Below are positions 32,881 to 43,774 of a DNA stretch of 64,000 nt, piece after piece. This stretch comes from Liolophura sinensis (lineage: Eukaryota; Mollusca; Polyplacophora; Chitonida; Chitonidae), in contig NC_088295.1 in NCBI RefSeq assembly GCF_032854445.1, positions 2,606,501-2,670,500 on the forward strand, read 5' to 3'. A program made the translations under genes and the position numbers. How positions within the stretch are numbered: position 1 is the first letter of the stretch; each line of letters starts with the position of its first letter. The notes below the pieces were generated by a model. It had not been told where the DNA came from and did not search any database. It saw only the letters and a list, made by a program, of their open reading frames with translations.

Positions 32881-35110
32881 CATTCCCGTGAGTTGAAGCC
32901 CAGCACATGCTTGTTTCCTCTTGGCATTTGTTTGTCACTTGGGGATGCCTGGATGTAATGAATATGAATATCACACTCACAGATAACTCTCTCGCATATC
33001 TATACTAGTCACAGCCAAGTATGTTTGTTTATTTCTCTCATGGTGGTTAGCATGCCAACACAGCACAATCACCCAAGAACCTGTCACCCATGTGGTCGCT
33101 GTGAGTTCAAGTCCAGGTCATACTGGCTTCCTCTCCGGTCGTACGTGGGAAGGTCTGACAGCAAGCTGCAGATGGTCGTGGTTTTCCTAACGCCATAATG
33201 CTGACCGCCATCACATAAGTGAAATATTTTTGAGTACGGTGTAAAATAGCAATCAAATAAATAAATAAATAAACACTTCACTCATTCAGTTCCGCCATCT
33301 CTAGTCACAGTTAATCTGTGTGTATTGGCCTTATCAGCTCTCGGGGTTAAGTGTACAATTGCGTTCCATAGCCTTGTTGTTATTAGAGGACAAGGCCTGA
33401 CGATATCGGCGAAGAGGCGAGTTAGATCAAATAGTTCAGATAAAAACACAGCCCTTAACGCTGACGCATTTCCCTCGGGGCTTTGGCAAGACAGACGTGT
33501 GATTAGGGCATATTAATGACGACAGCGTGGCCTAGCCTCTCTAGGTCAAAGTCTTCACTTTTTGGAAACTTGCAATCGAAGTTTTGCTGAAGCACAGTGA
33601 ACGGGATATCAGTCGTTATACTTATTCTAATTTATAAAACTAAATGTTATAAGACGACCAGGTGCGTCTTGTTCTATGTATATTAGATTGAGTCGGGGAG
33701 GGAGCCGGGGATCAGAGATAGCCTGCAGTCCGTTACGATCAGATCTCATCTTAGAGTGTGTGGGTGTGGAAGGGGAATGCCAACGAGGAGGTCCAGCCAT
33801 GGTCACCCCAAACACTTCTAAAAGCTAACTCTACACGTCTGACTGAATGCCTTCCAATCCCGTGGCCGTTTGGCACAACACATGTTTTCCTAGTTTACAA
33901 AAACAATTTGCTGCGAGCAAGAGAAATGTTTTTAACACGTTGAACTTTTTCAGTACAAGGTAAAGTAAGACCCGTTATCAAGCCTATTGTTTGGAGCGCA
34001 TGCTCGTCGTATTTGGTATTATACATTTACATATGACACCAGTAGTTTTTTTCACAGTACATGTATCAGTTCCTTCCGTTCTTCCCTTCCCCTTAAGCTA
34101 GCCCTAACCTTGCCTTTCACTCCAGCTTCTTATCGGTGTTTTTCTGTCCTTTTTCCTCACATCAAACTTTGGCACTACTGTTACGGTATCACATTTTTCT
34201 ACGACTGCCGTTAAAATATATGGCATTTCATACAATTTTCTGTCCCTGCTGTTAAAATTCATAGTCCCACAGTTTTATGTGCCCACGGTTGTAAATTTCA
34301 TTTTGTCGTTTTAGTATATGATCCTCTGCCTGTGCCTCAGAATTCATCCATATATTATTGACAGGTCAAATTTGGTACCCGTGTGGGACGCACATGTGCA
34401 TTATTCTATCCTGGACAAATCACAAATCTCCATACTTTGCGCTAAAAAAAATCCGGCGAAATTTCCAATAATTCCGACTTAACTTTCCCTATAGAAACAT
34501 ATAGAGTATATATAAAACTGATTAGTTAAATGTTATATTGTTTTTTAAACATTCCGAAAACAACATAGGAAAAACAGATTTAATGTCAAACAGAAACTGA
34601 CAATGCTTTACAAGCTTTGGTGAGATTGTGTCACAGGAAGTGGTCCAAGCGGATCGGAGCCTCACAAATCCACCACAATCTGTGTGGCCAATTCGACTCT
34701 ATGTGCTCTTTCAAACAGTATTTCTGCTCAGTCTGATGGCGTAATCGGAAATCTTGGAGTGACTTATGTGCCAGTATGAGGCGATTAATGCGCGGTGCAA
34801 AAGGAAGGATAATAATAGAAGAGTGGTAAAAACCGTACATCTGGTGGGATATCTGGCCTGTTGTGGGGATTTCTTGTTATGTCGTCTTGACTTTATGTTC
34901 AAGGTGAAATGTTGCACTGGGAATGCAGCTGGTTTCCGAAGTGGTCACCACTAACACTTTCGCGCTGCTCCATAATTAACAGTCGTAACTACGTGTATCT
35001 CTTGACTCGGCGGTTTTCTATTGCAAAGCGTGTTTTTGGCTTAAATCCTATCTTAAACGTGGAACCACAAAAATTCTGAGCAGACCACCAAATTTTCTGG
35101 GTCTTTCTTA
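32881..35110 (+). mobile_element. Element X, copy 3: modules B and C, array largely lost, SINE in B
   Basis: B (32881-33765) is split by a full SINE at 33038-33275 and carries ATGACGACAGCGTGGCCTAG at 33514 and GGGATATCAGTCGTTATACT near 33603. C (34190-35110) carries TCCACCACAATCTGTGTGGC, GTCTGATGGCGTAATCGGAA and ATCTTGGAGTGACTTATGTG. Between them (33766-34190) there is no recognisable array. Only degenerate CCACAGTTTT-type words remain in C (34230-34330), as in copy 1 at 4990-5100. Small open frames are incidental. Confidence 0.72.
33038..33275 (+). mobile_element. SINE family S1, full length, nested in element X
   Basis: Plus strand: box A-like GGTGGTTAGCATGCC near 33044, box B-like TGTGAGTTCAAGTCC near 33100, body GTCGTACGTGGGAAGGTCTG and CATAATGCTGACCGCCATCA, end GAGTACGGTGTAAAATAGC and an (AAATAAAT)n tail. 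It interrupts module B, so it is younger than this X copy. Confidence 0.85.
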
Positions 35111-35155
35111 GGTTTTTAAACTAATTTAGTCACACACATTCAGTAACTATTAGCC

Positions 35156-35735
35156 CGGGGAGTGTTATTATCCCTACCCATGTTATTATCCCTACTCGTG
35201 CTATTATTCCTACCCGTGTTATTATCTCTACCCGTGTTATGCCTATACCTTATATTATCCCTACCCGTGCTATTATCCCTACCCGTGCTATTACCCCTAC
35301 CCATGTTATTATCCCTACTCGCGCTATTATTCCTACCCGTGTTATTATCTCTACCCGTGTTATGCCTATACCTTATATTATCCCTACCCGTGATATTATC
35401 CCTAACCGTGCTATTATCCCTACCCATGATATTATCCCTACCCATGCTCTTATCCCTACCCATGATATTATCACTACCCGTGTTATTATTCCTACCTGTG
35501 TTGTTATCCCTACCCGTGATATTATTTCTACCTTTGATATCATCCCTACCTGTGATATTATCTCTACCTGTGTTATTATACCTATACTTATTATTATCCC
35601 TACCTGTCTTATGATCTCTATCCGTGTTATTATCCCTACCTGTGATATTATTCCTACCCGTGTTATTGTCCCTCCCCGTGATGTTATCCTTACCCGTGAT
35701 ATTATCTCTACCCGTGTTATTATCATACAGATACG
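35156..35735 (+). repeat. Tandem array T6, 18-bp unit, about 32 copies
   Basis: Unit ATTATCCCTACCCGTGTT, 18 bp. There is a duplicated block with GTTATGCCTATACCTTATAT at 35237 and 35360. All frames stay open on both strands because 18 is a multiple of three; the six-residue pattern (IIPTRV) is not regarded as a protein. Confidence 0.93.
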
Positions 35736-35939
35736 GAAGGACCGTGTTTCACAGATGATACATCCATTTAAGATAAGCATATTTACAATCATTTAATTGT
35801 GTTCCAGTATTTAATCATGTTGTACATACTTTATTGATATTACTATTAATAAGCTGTACTCAAATGCACGGTTTCATTCCCGAACAAATCTCTTCAAAAT
35901 GATCATCAGTCAGAGTCAAACATATATTTTTGTCTGTCG

Positions 35940-36300
35940 TGGGAAGAACTTTTCCTTGTTAAACCGCTGACATTAGCAAGTTTTGGTCCATTTAAACTGG
36001 CGGAGAAAGAAGGAGACAACATTATATTAAGCTGTCGTATTTGTAGATGGTTTAGGCCTTCTTGGGGAATATGTTAATAGTTTTCTGTGTGCGTCACTGA
36101 AGTGAGTAGGTGGATATTACACAGCGTAAGCCCTTCATAAGAAAGTTCAATCTGACAAAACTTTGGTGTCTCTCAATTAAACCAGGAACATGCAACTGAA
36201 TTGTGATTAAATATCGACTGGTCCTCGAAAACGTTTGCCTGCGTAACTGGATGATCAAACGCCTGAGAAAAAACACACTACAATGGTCGTGTCCGCGTAG
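35940..36300 (+). mobile_element. Dispersed module D, direct copy
   Basis: TTTTGGTCCATTTAAACTGG at 35983, GTAGATGGTTTAGGCC at 36042 and TGTGCGTCACTGAAGTGAGT at 36087, then TTACACAGCGTAAGCCCTTC. Matches 42845-43130 and, inverted, 10340-10660. The array at 35156-35735 lies on one side and the short array at 36569 on the other. Confidence 0.68.
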
Positions 36301-36568
36301 CCATGCATAATGAATTAGCCATGACACGCTTTAGCGGCAACAAAACCCTTTCGCCTGCGCATGGAAAGACTGTCATCGGCATGTAATCCTCGTGAAAAAA
36401 TAGTCATGTGCGCCTAATTAACAAATTAGGCGCTTTGTAAAGCTGTATTAACATACATGCGCGTGGTGTCATAACTGACTGGCTGAATAAACTGTAAACA
36501 TGTTTAGGATATTGGTAAAGTACTTTAGTAACTTGCCAATAGTCGGTGATTTACTTGTACCTCGAACA

Positions 36569-36675
36569 CGCTGGTTTCCTCCACCAACACGCTGGTTTCC
36601 TCCACCAACACGCTGGTTTCCTCCACCAACACGCTGGTTTCCTCCACCAACACGCTGGTTTCCTCCACCAACAAG
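36569..36675 (+). repeat. Tandem array T7, 21-bp unit, 5 copies
   Basis: Unit ACGCTGGTTTCCTCCACCAA then C, essentially identical copies, flanked by single diverged units. Confidence 0.93.
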
Positions 36676-37454
36676 CAGATTCCCACTGCGAGTGAAAAAC
36701 TATTCCACTTTGTAGCTAACATAAGGAACAGGAGCCAATTATTTCTATATCTGTAAGAATTTGCGTTTTGATCTTCAGGGAATGTCAGATGAGAAAATCT
36801 TAAGCACTGATAAATACCTCAGTTACCCTAAGAATCAGTCACGCTCGAGAATTTGTAAAAACGCAGGGACCATGCGTACATAACTTTTACTGGTACAACC
36901 ACAAATCTCAAGCTCTCTATCAACAGAAAACCCTGCCATTTGTTTTTTGCCCATGGTTGCCCGAATGTATTGAGTAATACAGATGACTGTCTCGTGTAGC
37001 TCATATATCTACACTGGTCAGAGACAAGTAAGTTGACGTCACTCGTTCCGTCATCTGTAGTCACTATCAGCCAGTGTGTATTAGTCCTATCGTTCAACTC
37101 ACGGAGTTAAATGAACAATTGTACTCAGTACCACATAGAGGACAAGGCTTGACGATAAGGGTCGAGAGGCGAGTTAGATGAAACAGATCAGATAAAAACA
37201 CAGCCCGTGAGGATGGCAACTTGGCCCTGGGGCTTTGACAAGAGACATGTAATAAGGGCGTATAAATGACTACTGCGTGGAACAGCATCTCCAGGCAAGT
37301 AGATGTGAACCTAACTCTTCACCTCCGGAAACATGTGTCTGTAATCAAAGTTTTCGTGAAGCATAGTAAAAAGGATATCAGCCATTATACTTATTCTAAT
37401 TCACCCAGCTAAATGTGATAAGGCAACGAGGTGCGCCTTATTTTATATGCATTA

Positions 37455-37600
37455 GCTTAGAGCAGAGCGTACGACATATTCAAGAATATTTCCCTGATGG
37501 TGGGAGGCAACCGGACAGGACCCAGAGGAAACCCACGGTCATCCGCAAGTTGCCGACAGAATTTTTCAGGATCGACCGGAGAGATAAGCGCTTTGAGAAA
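37455..37600 (-). mobile_element. SINE family S1, minus-strand copy
   Basis: GTACGACATATTCAAGAATA, GATGGTGGGAGGCAACCGGA and CCCACGGTCATCCGCAAGTT are the S1 body read in reverse. It faces the plus-strand S1 at 37620, giving a head-to-head pair. Confidence 0.7.
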
Positions 37601-37619
37601 GCCTGGAGCCTACAGCAGT

Positions 37620-37830
37620 CCCCTATGTCCTCCGTCGTTCAAGTCCAGCTCATGCTGGCTTCCCCTCAGGCCGTAAGTGGGAAGGTCTGCAACCTGCGGA
37701 TGGTCGTGGGTTTCCCCCGGGCTCTGCCCGGTTACCTCCCACTATAATGTTGGCCGCCGTCGTATAAGTGAAATATTCTTGAGTAAGGCGTAAAACACAA
37801 ACCAAATAAATAAATAAATAAATATGTCCT
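37620..37830 (+). mobile_element. SINE family S1, plus-strand copy
   Basis: GTTCAAGTCCAGCTCATGCT, GGATGGTCGTGGGTTTCCCC, GGGCTCTGCCCGGTTACCTC, CGCCGTCGTATAAGTGAAAT and an (AAATAAAT)n tail. The tRNA-like head is truncated. This copy has the clearest conserved body in the window. Confidence 0.85.
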
Positions 37831-37889
37831 ACGTCAAAATCTGAGGTGTTCAAATTTACGGTACCGCACTGATTAAAACTTTAGAGCAA

Positions 37890-39105
37890 AATATTCAGTG
37901 CCACAGTTTTAAAGGTTATACATGGAAATCTTCAGTACCACAGTTTTAAAGGTTATACATGGAAATCTTCAGTACCACAGCTTTAAAGGTTATACATGGA
38001 AATCTTCAGTACCACAGTTTTAAGGGTTATACATGGAAATCTTCAGTACCATAGTTTTAAAGGTTATACATGGAAATCTTCAGTACCACAGTTTTAAAGG
38101 TTATACATGGAAATCTTCAGTACCACAGCTTTAAAGGTTATACATGGAAATCTTCAGTACTACAGTTTTAAAGGTTATACATGGAAATCTTCACTACCAC
38201 AGTTTTAAAGGTTATACATGGAAATCTTCAGTACTACAGTTTTAAAGGTTATACATGGAAATCTTCAGTACCACAGTTTTAAAGGTTATACATGGAAATC
38301 TTCAGTACTACAGTTTTAAAGGTTATACATGGAAATCTTCAGTACCACAGTTTTAAAGGTTATACATGGAAATCTTCAGTACCACAGTTTTAAAGGTTAT
38401 ACATGGAAATCTTCAGTACTACAGTTTTAAAGGTTATACATGGAAATCTTCAGTACTACAGTTTTAAAGGTTATACATGGAAATCGTCAGTACTACAGTT
38501 TTAAAGGTTATACATGGAAATCTTCAGTACCACAGTTTTAAAGGTTATACATGGAAATCTTCAGTACCACAGTTTTAAAGGTTATACATGGAAATCTTCA
38601 GTACCACAGTTTTAAAGGTTATACATGGAAATCTTCAGTACCACAGTTTTAAGGGTTATACATGGAAATCTTCAGTACCACAGCTTTAAAGGTTATACAT
38701 GGAAATCTTCAGTACCACAGCTTTAAAGGTTATACATGGAAATCTTCAGTACCACAGCTTTAAAGGTTATACATGGAAATCTTCAGTACCACAGTTTTAA
38801 AGGTTATACATGGAAATCTTCAGTACCACAGTTTTAAAGGTTATACATGGAAATCTTCAGTACCACAGTTTTAAAGGTTATACATGGAAATCTTCAGTAC
38901 TACAGTTTTAAAGGTTATACATGGAAATCTTCAGTACCACAGTTTTAAGGGTTATACATGGAAATCTTCAGTACTACAGTTTTAAAGGTTATACATGGAA
39001 ATCTTCAGTACCACAGTTTTAAAGGTTATACATGGAAATCTTCAGTACTACAGTTTTAAAGGTTATACATGGAAATCTTCAGTACCACAGTTTTTAATGC
39101 TATAC
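37890..39105 (+). repeat. Tandem array T8, 37-bp unit, about 33 nearly identical copies
   Basis: Unit CTTCAGTACCACAGTTTTAA then AGGTTATACATGGAAAT. Variation is almost limited to ACCACAG/ACTACAG, AGTTTT/AGCTTT and AAAGG/AAGGG. The homogeneity suggests recent expansion. Confidence 0.96.
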
Positions 39106-40165
39106 GTTAAATCTTCAGTACCACAGTCTTTAATACCATACATTAAACCTTCAATACCACGGTTCTAATGATATATATGCAGTTCTTCGCGACCATAGTG
39201 TCCATTGTCGTACATTAAAGTGAACATAAAGTCTGCCACTATATACACATAAAAAAGATATAGGACAGTTTAGTGTTGGGCATGTCGCACTGACGGACAA
39301 TTCACTCCGCGTAGCCATGTTGTAGAAACCCTTATGAACTTGCTGAAAGTGTCACCTGATAATTGGCTGTAACGTCAAAAAACCTATTAGCTTTCGATTG
39401 TCAGTGTGGTTTCTTATATAGTGGATAGACAGATATCGATGCAATAAATTGGCTGTTGCGGTTAGTTTAAGTGTTAAACGGGTTAAGTTTAGACTACGTA
39501 TTTATGAGGAGGGAACTGAGAACGGCTACTCGTGTCACAATGCGTACATGTTGGGCAGGAGACTGGAGTAACTTCTCAGGGTGAGCTAGCTAGAAAACCG
39601 CCTTGGGAATGTCATTGCTTGAAGAAAAATATTGACTTTGCATCATTTTTCCTTAGCAAAATCAGTTTTATTACGAAAATATCTTCCTAAAATCTGAATG
39701 AAGGAGTCTATTATCAATCATAAGGCCCTGGTGTGTTCGATAAATTCCCTGATGTCTGTACAGCCAGATAGGCTTAATGCTTACACCCATGCAGGACGAG
39801 CACGACGCTTGTGTCCACGAACATCGCTCTGACGTAGCGCCAAACCAAAAGGAACTTCGCCCCTTTAAAACACGGAACAGTGTTGATACTCTTTTGTTGG
39901 GTACCAGGCGTTTTTGTTAGTATTTTGTAATTGTCACATCGTTTAATACCGATGGTAGGGGAGGGCTCCTAGGTTTTGTGACGTCACGCAAGATAGTTAT
40001 ATCATGGCAAAATGGCGTCACCAAATGAGTGGCTAGGTACTGACGATTGTTTGCTTTCTATTTTGTTGATAAGAGGTGTAGAATTTTAAAAATATTTTTG
40101 GGAAATTTTTGGGATACTACTTTAATAATTAATTCAGATTTAGTGGCTGACTTTATGTTTGCTTT
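39106..40165. other. Spacer between arrays T8 and T9
   Basis: A few degenerate units trail off to about 39180, then unique sequence with no open frame or repeat match. Confidence 0.45.
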
Positions 40166-40650
40166 AAAATCTTCAACACTGAAGTTTTAATGGTCTAAAT
40201 GGAAATTTTCAGTATCAAAGTTTTAATGGTCTAGATGGAAATCTTCAGTGACACAGTTTTAATGGTCTACATGGAAATCTTCAGAACCAAAGTTTTAATG
40301 GTCTACATAGAAATCTTCAGTACCACAGTTTTAATGCTCTACATGGAAATCTTCAGTACCACAGTTTTAATGCTCTACATGGAAATTTTCAGTACCACCG
40401 TTTTAATGCTCTACATGGAAATCTTCAGTACCACAGTTTTAATGCTCTACATGGAAATTTTCAGTACCACCGTTTTAATGCTCTACATGAAAATCTTCAG
40501 TATCATGGTTTTTAAGGCTATACATTGAAATCTTCAGTACTACAGTTTTAATGCTCTACATGGAAATTTTCAGTACCACAGTTTTTAACGCTATACATGG
40601 AAATCTTCAGTACCACAGTTTTTAATGCTTTACATGAAATATACGGTGCC
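40166..40650 (+). repeat. Tandem array T9, 36-bp unit, about 13 copies
   Basis: Unit CTTCAGTACCACAGTTTTAA then TGCTCTACATGGAAAT, clearly a sister of T8 one base shorter. The 97-codon frame at 40235-40528 exists only because 36 is a multiple of three. Confidence 0.93.
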
Positions 40651-41219
40651 ACAGTTCCCTAGTAATTCCAAAACAGAAATTCACTTGGAGAGATTTGAAC
40701 TCCCCAGCTTTACAAGCTTTTACGAGTACGGGGTTGTATTGCTGACGAGTGAGAGAGGCAGCCGTCATTACCACAAAAAGTGGTCCAAGAGGGTCAGGCA
40801 CTTATAAACCCAGCACAATCTGAGCTCAGTGAGCAGCTCGACTCCATGTGCTCTTAAAACAGTATCTCTGCTCAGTCAGGAGTTGATAAGAAAGAGGTGA
40901 AAGTGGTAAATCTGCCTTTATCTGGCCTTTTGTGGGGATTTCTGTTTGCTGTCTTTTCTGTTTTAGTTTTGAGGCTAACAGTGATGCACTAGTAATGCAA
41001 CTGGGTATCAAAGTTGTCACCACCAACACGATGCGCGCTTTTGTATTAAAAGATAAAAAAAAAACAAAGTAAGAAATTAGATATGACTCCTGCAAAGAAG
41101 GGTAATTAGAAGTTTCAATGCTGTGTATCCCATGTTCTCGATACTGAGAGAGCCCAATCGACCAGAACATAACTAACATAGAACTGAACTCTTAGCTCAA
41201 CGTGTATGTTTATCTATCA

Positions 41220-41535
41220 GATACGCAGGTGCCTGCGTGGCCTATTGGTTAATGCGTTAACCAATAGCACACTACCTCAATAGTCGCACCGATGTGGTCG
41301 ATATCAGTCCAAGTGCAGCTCATGCTAACTTCTTCTCTGGTCGTATGTGGGAAAGTCTGTCTGCACCCCAGGCTGTAAGCAAGATTGTCAGGTTGTCATC
41401 CTCAGCTTTTTAGCAGCCTGGAGAAGGTTTCCCCGGGCTGTGCCCGGTGTCCTACCACCATACTGCTGACCATCGTAGTGTTATATCGAAATATTTTTGA
41501 GCACGGCGCAAAAACACGAACAAAGTAAATAAATA
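41220..41535 (+). mobile_element. SINE family S1, full length, diverged
   Basis: Head GCCTGCGTGGCCTATTGGTT at 41231 (box A region), body TGGTCGTATGTGGGAAAGTC, GGTTTCCCCGGGCTGTGCCC and TTTTGAGCACGGCGCAAAAA, and tail AAGTAAATAAATAA. It has an extra internal stretch near 41365-41420 compared with other copies. Confidence 0.75.
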
Positions 41536-41639
41536 ATCAGTGATAGAACAGATGATATATAGTACAAGATACACAGGTTTAGAATCATTTACAGTGTAAT
41601 TCTCTTCCACTTTTTATTAATATACAAATGATGTGTATA

Positions 41640-41810
41640 ATACTGACATGTGGTTCTAGGATTCGAAACACAGATTCGTACACCAGCCGTCAACCAATAA
41701 GGACGTTCCACGTCAATAATCGCATGGCCAGTTCCCAAAACGACGTATAACAAAAATCACCAAAGAAAGTATATAAAGTACGAAAATAGGACGGAATGAT
41801 GCAAAGAGAA
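41640..41810 (+). mobile_element. Dispersed repeat E, copy 1
   Basis: GACGTTCCACGTCAATAATC, GGCCAGTTCCCAAAACGACG and ATAAAGTACGAAAATAGGAC. Other copies at 48590-48790 (direct) and 57945-58125 (inverted). No coding capacity; class unknown. Confidence 0.6.
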
Positions 41811-42044
41811 GCAGTCAACAGTTTTCAGTGATGTGGGAAAGACGCAATGTATGTTCTTGGCGATTGAGTGAAATCAGTATTCAAATCTTGTACCTTGCTA
41901 GAATATCAGTTTTCATTAACAAAATATGTATCTCAGTTGCGTTTTGAGTGCAACTGTTCATATATCCAACTTGGAGATCTAATTCAACACGATGAATACA
42001 CAGCTCTAGCCAAACCTAAGAAACTTGGTTTTACCCGCCAGAAA

Positions 42045-42760
42045 CTAGTTTTGCAGTAATAACTTGTGACGTTGATCGAAATCGTCATACAACACACAGG
42101 GTCTAACAAATGCTACAGGGCGAGATATGTACACGCCATATGCAGGACCCTTCGGTATATTGCTGTAAAAGTAAGGATAATTTACAACGTTAATATTAGA
42201 ACTATCCCTCTTGTCGTAAAGTCTGCAAGAGAGGAAACCGCTTTGGTGTTTGTACAAGTATAGGTCCAGATAAGATGTACTATATGGAGAGTCTGTGGTG
42301 GCCTTTAAATCCAGCGAGGTTTTTCACAACCTTTGCTATATACAGTGTGTTTAAAGTTGGCAGATAATCAATATACCTTTTAGTGAATGAGAAAGATTGG
42401 GACTGGTGGGGATTACTCCTTAATAGTTTCTGCATTTAGTCGTGTTCATTTGACATCAGGTATAGGTCGACCAAAAGCGGGGCACAATTTGTACTCATTG
42501 AAATATCTATACACTGATAATATATGGTTTCTCCGATTTTCACATAGATGTTATTAATGAGAATTTTTTTTGTGTTCAGCAAACATCGAAACATCCCATG
42601 AATGGTATCCCTTATATGTAGTGAATCTGAAGAAGGCCTTGTTGCCTCTAACGTTAATATAGCGGTGCATGGTTTTATTAACACTGAAACAATTATTGAT
42701 GAAATTCTATCTGTTAAATCCGTGTGAGGAATAGAACTTACTTCAGAGTTCTCGTGGTAT
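42045..42760 (-). pseudogene. Reverse-transcriptase fragment (MSTNCAPLL type)
   Basis: Minus-strand pieces in different frames: YQCIDISMSTNCAPLLVDLY, where an RT family common in invertebrate genomes has a GT-NCAPLLAD-type motif; then SFTKRYIDYL near 42375; then YLDLYLYKHQSGFLSCRLYD and KRDSSNINVVNYPYFYSNIP, ending PAYGVYISRP and YDDFDQRHKLLLQN at 42045. The frames at 42436-42684 and 42045-42257 are separated by stops. It is probably from a Penelope-like or related retroelement; the class is an inference from memory of similar annotated RTs. Confidence 0.6.
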
Positions 42761-43774
42761 CCAGTAAAGTCCTATCATATGACAGGGTTTTCTGAAAGTT
42801 TTCTGGCCTGAGAAGAATTTGCCGTAAAACAGCCGCTGCTGTAAGTAATTTTTGGTCCATTTAAACAGAGGAAGAAAACAAGGGGGAAACACATCTACGC
42901 TGTCATGTTTGTAGATGGCTTAAGCTTCAGTGGAGCATATTTTAGTTTTCTGTGTGCGTCACTGAAGTGAGTAGGTGGCTGTTACACAGCGTAAGCTTTT
43001 CATGAGAAAGTCAGATCTGAGAAAGCTTTGATGTCTCTGTTAAACCAGAAACACACGACGGAATTGTGCTTAAATACTGACTGGTCCTCGAAAACGTTTA
43101 CCAGTTTATCTGGATGATAGAGGAGTGTTTTCATAGGGCTGGGAGAAAGCGGAAAATAAGAGCAATTATAACTGGGTTTTTCTTGCCTGGTAAAAACGAA
43201 TTATTCACGAGGGTGCAGAGGTAGGGGAGACGGCAGTCTGTTTCACATTAAGTGGCGATAAGAAAACAGTTAACGTTGTCCCGTCAGAAATGTTTTCTCA
43301 TGAGTGCAACCATTCCCAGGATTTGCACAGCTGATGCAGGTTTAAATATGTCTCCCGAACAAAGATAAATGGTGGCCAAGAAAGAGTCTGACCATTGCCT
43401 AGCCAGTACATCGTCTGTACCAAAAAAAAACAACAAAAAAAAAACAGCGGCGTCGAATCGCAATCAGACATGCAGACACCAGATTCTCTTCACAGCATCC
43501 CCAAGGGAAGTTTTTGTCAAATACCCATGACAGGAAACCTCGTAAATCAAATTAATGCATACACGCTGTTCAGCGATCACAATACAAATATTGTGAATTT
43601 CAATCAGGTAATAAGAGGTCAATTATTAACTTATTTCCCGGGCTCTACCGCTCACTGAACCCAGATGAATGTCCTCAGTCTGACACTCTACGTTTTGAAC
43701 AGGTTCATACTAATCCATCATTCTCTATTAAGCAAGAAATAAGCAAGAAGACGGTGACCATTTTACAACTGATT

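Larger units (their letters stand above)
36805..41060 (+). mobile_element. Element X, copy 4: module B, SINE pair, arrays T8 and T9, module C
   Basis: B (36805-37455) carries ACTGTCTCGTGTAGCTCATA, TCAGATAAAAACACAGCCCG and GGATATCAGCCATTATACTT. Two SINEs follow (37455-37830), then a single T1-like unit at 37850-37890 (TTACGGTACCGCACTGATTA), the 37-bp array T8, about 1 kb of spacer, the 36-bp array T9 and C (40640-41060; CCCAGCACAATCTGAGCTCA, ATCTCTGCTCAGTC). This is the longest X copy. No coding domain recognised. Confidence 0.72.

Noticed and set aside
35156-35796. Open frames on both strands through the 18-bp array as proteins
   Set aside because: Purely periodic low-complexity sequence with a period that is a multiple of three.
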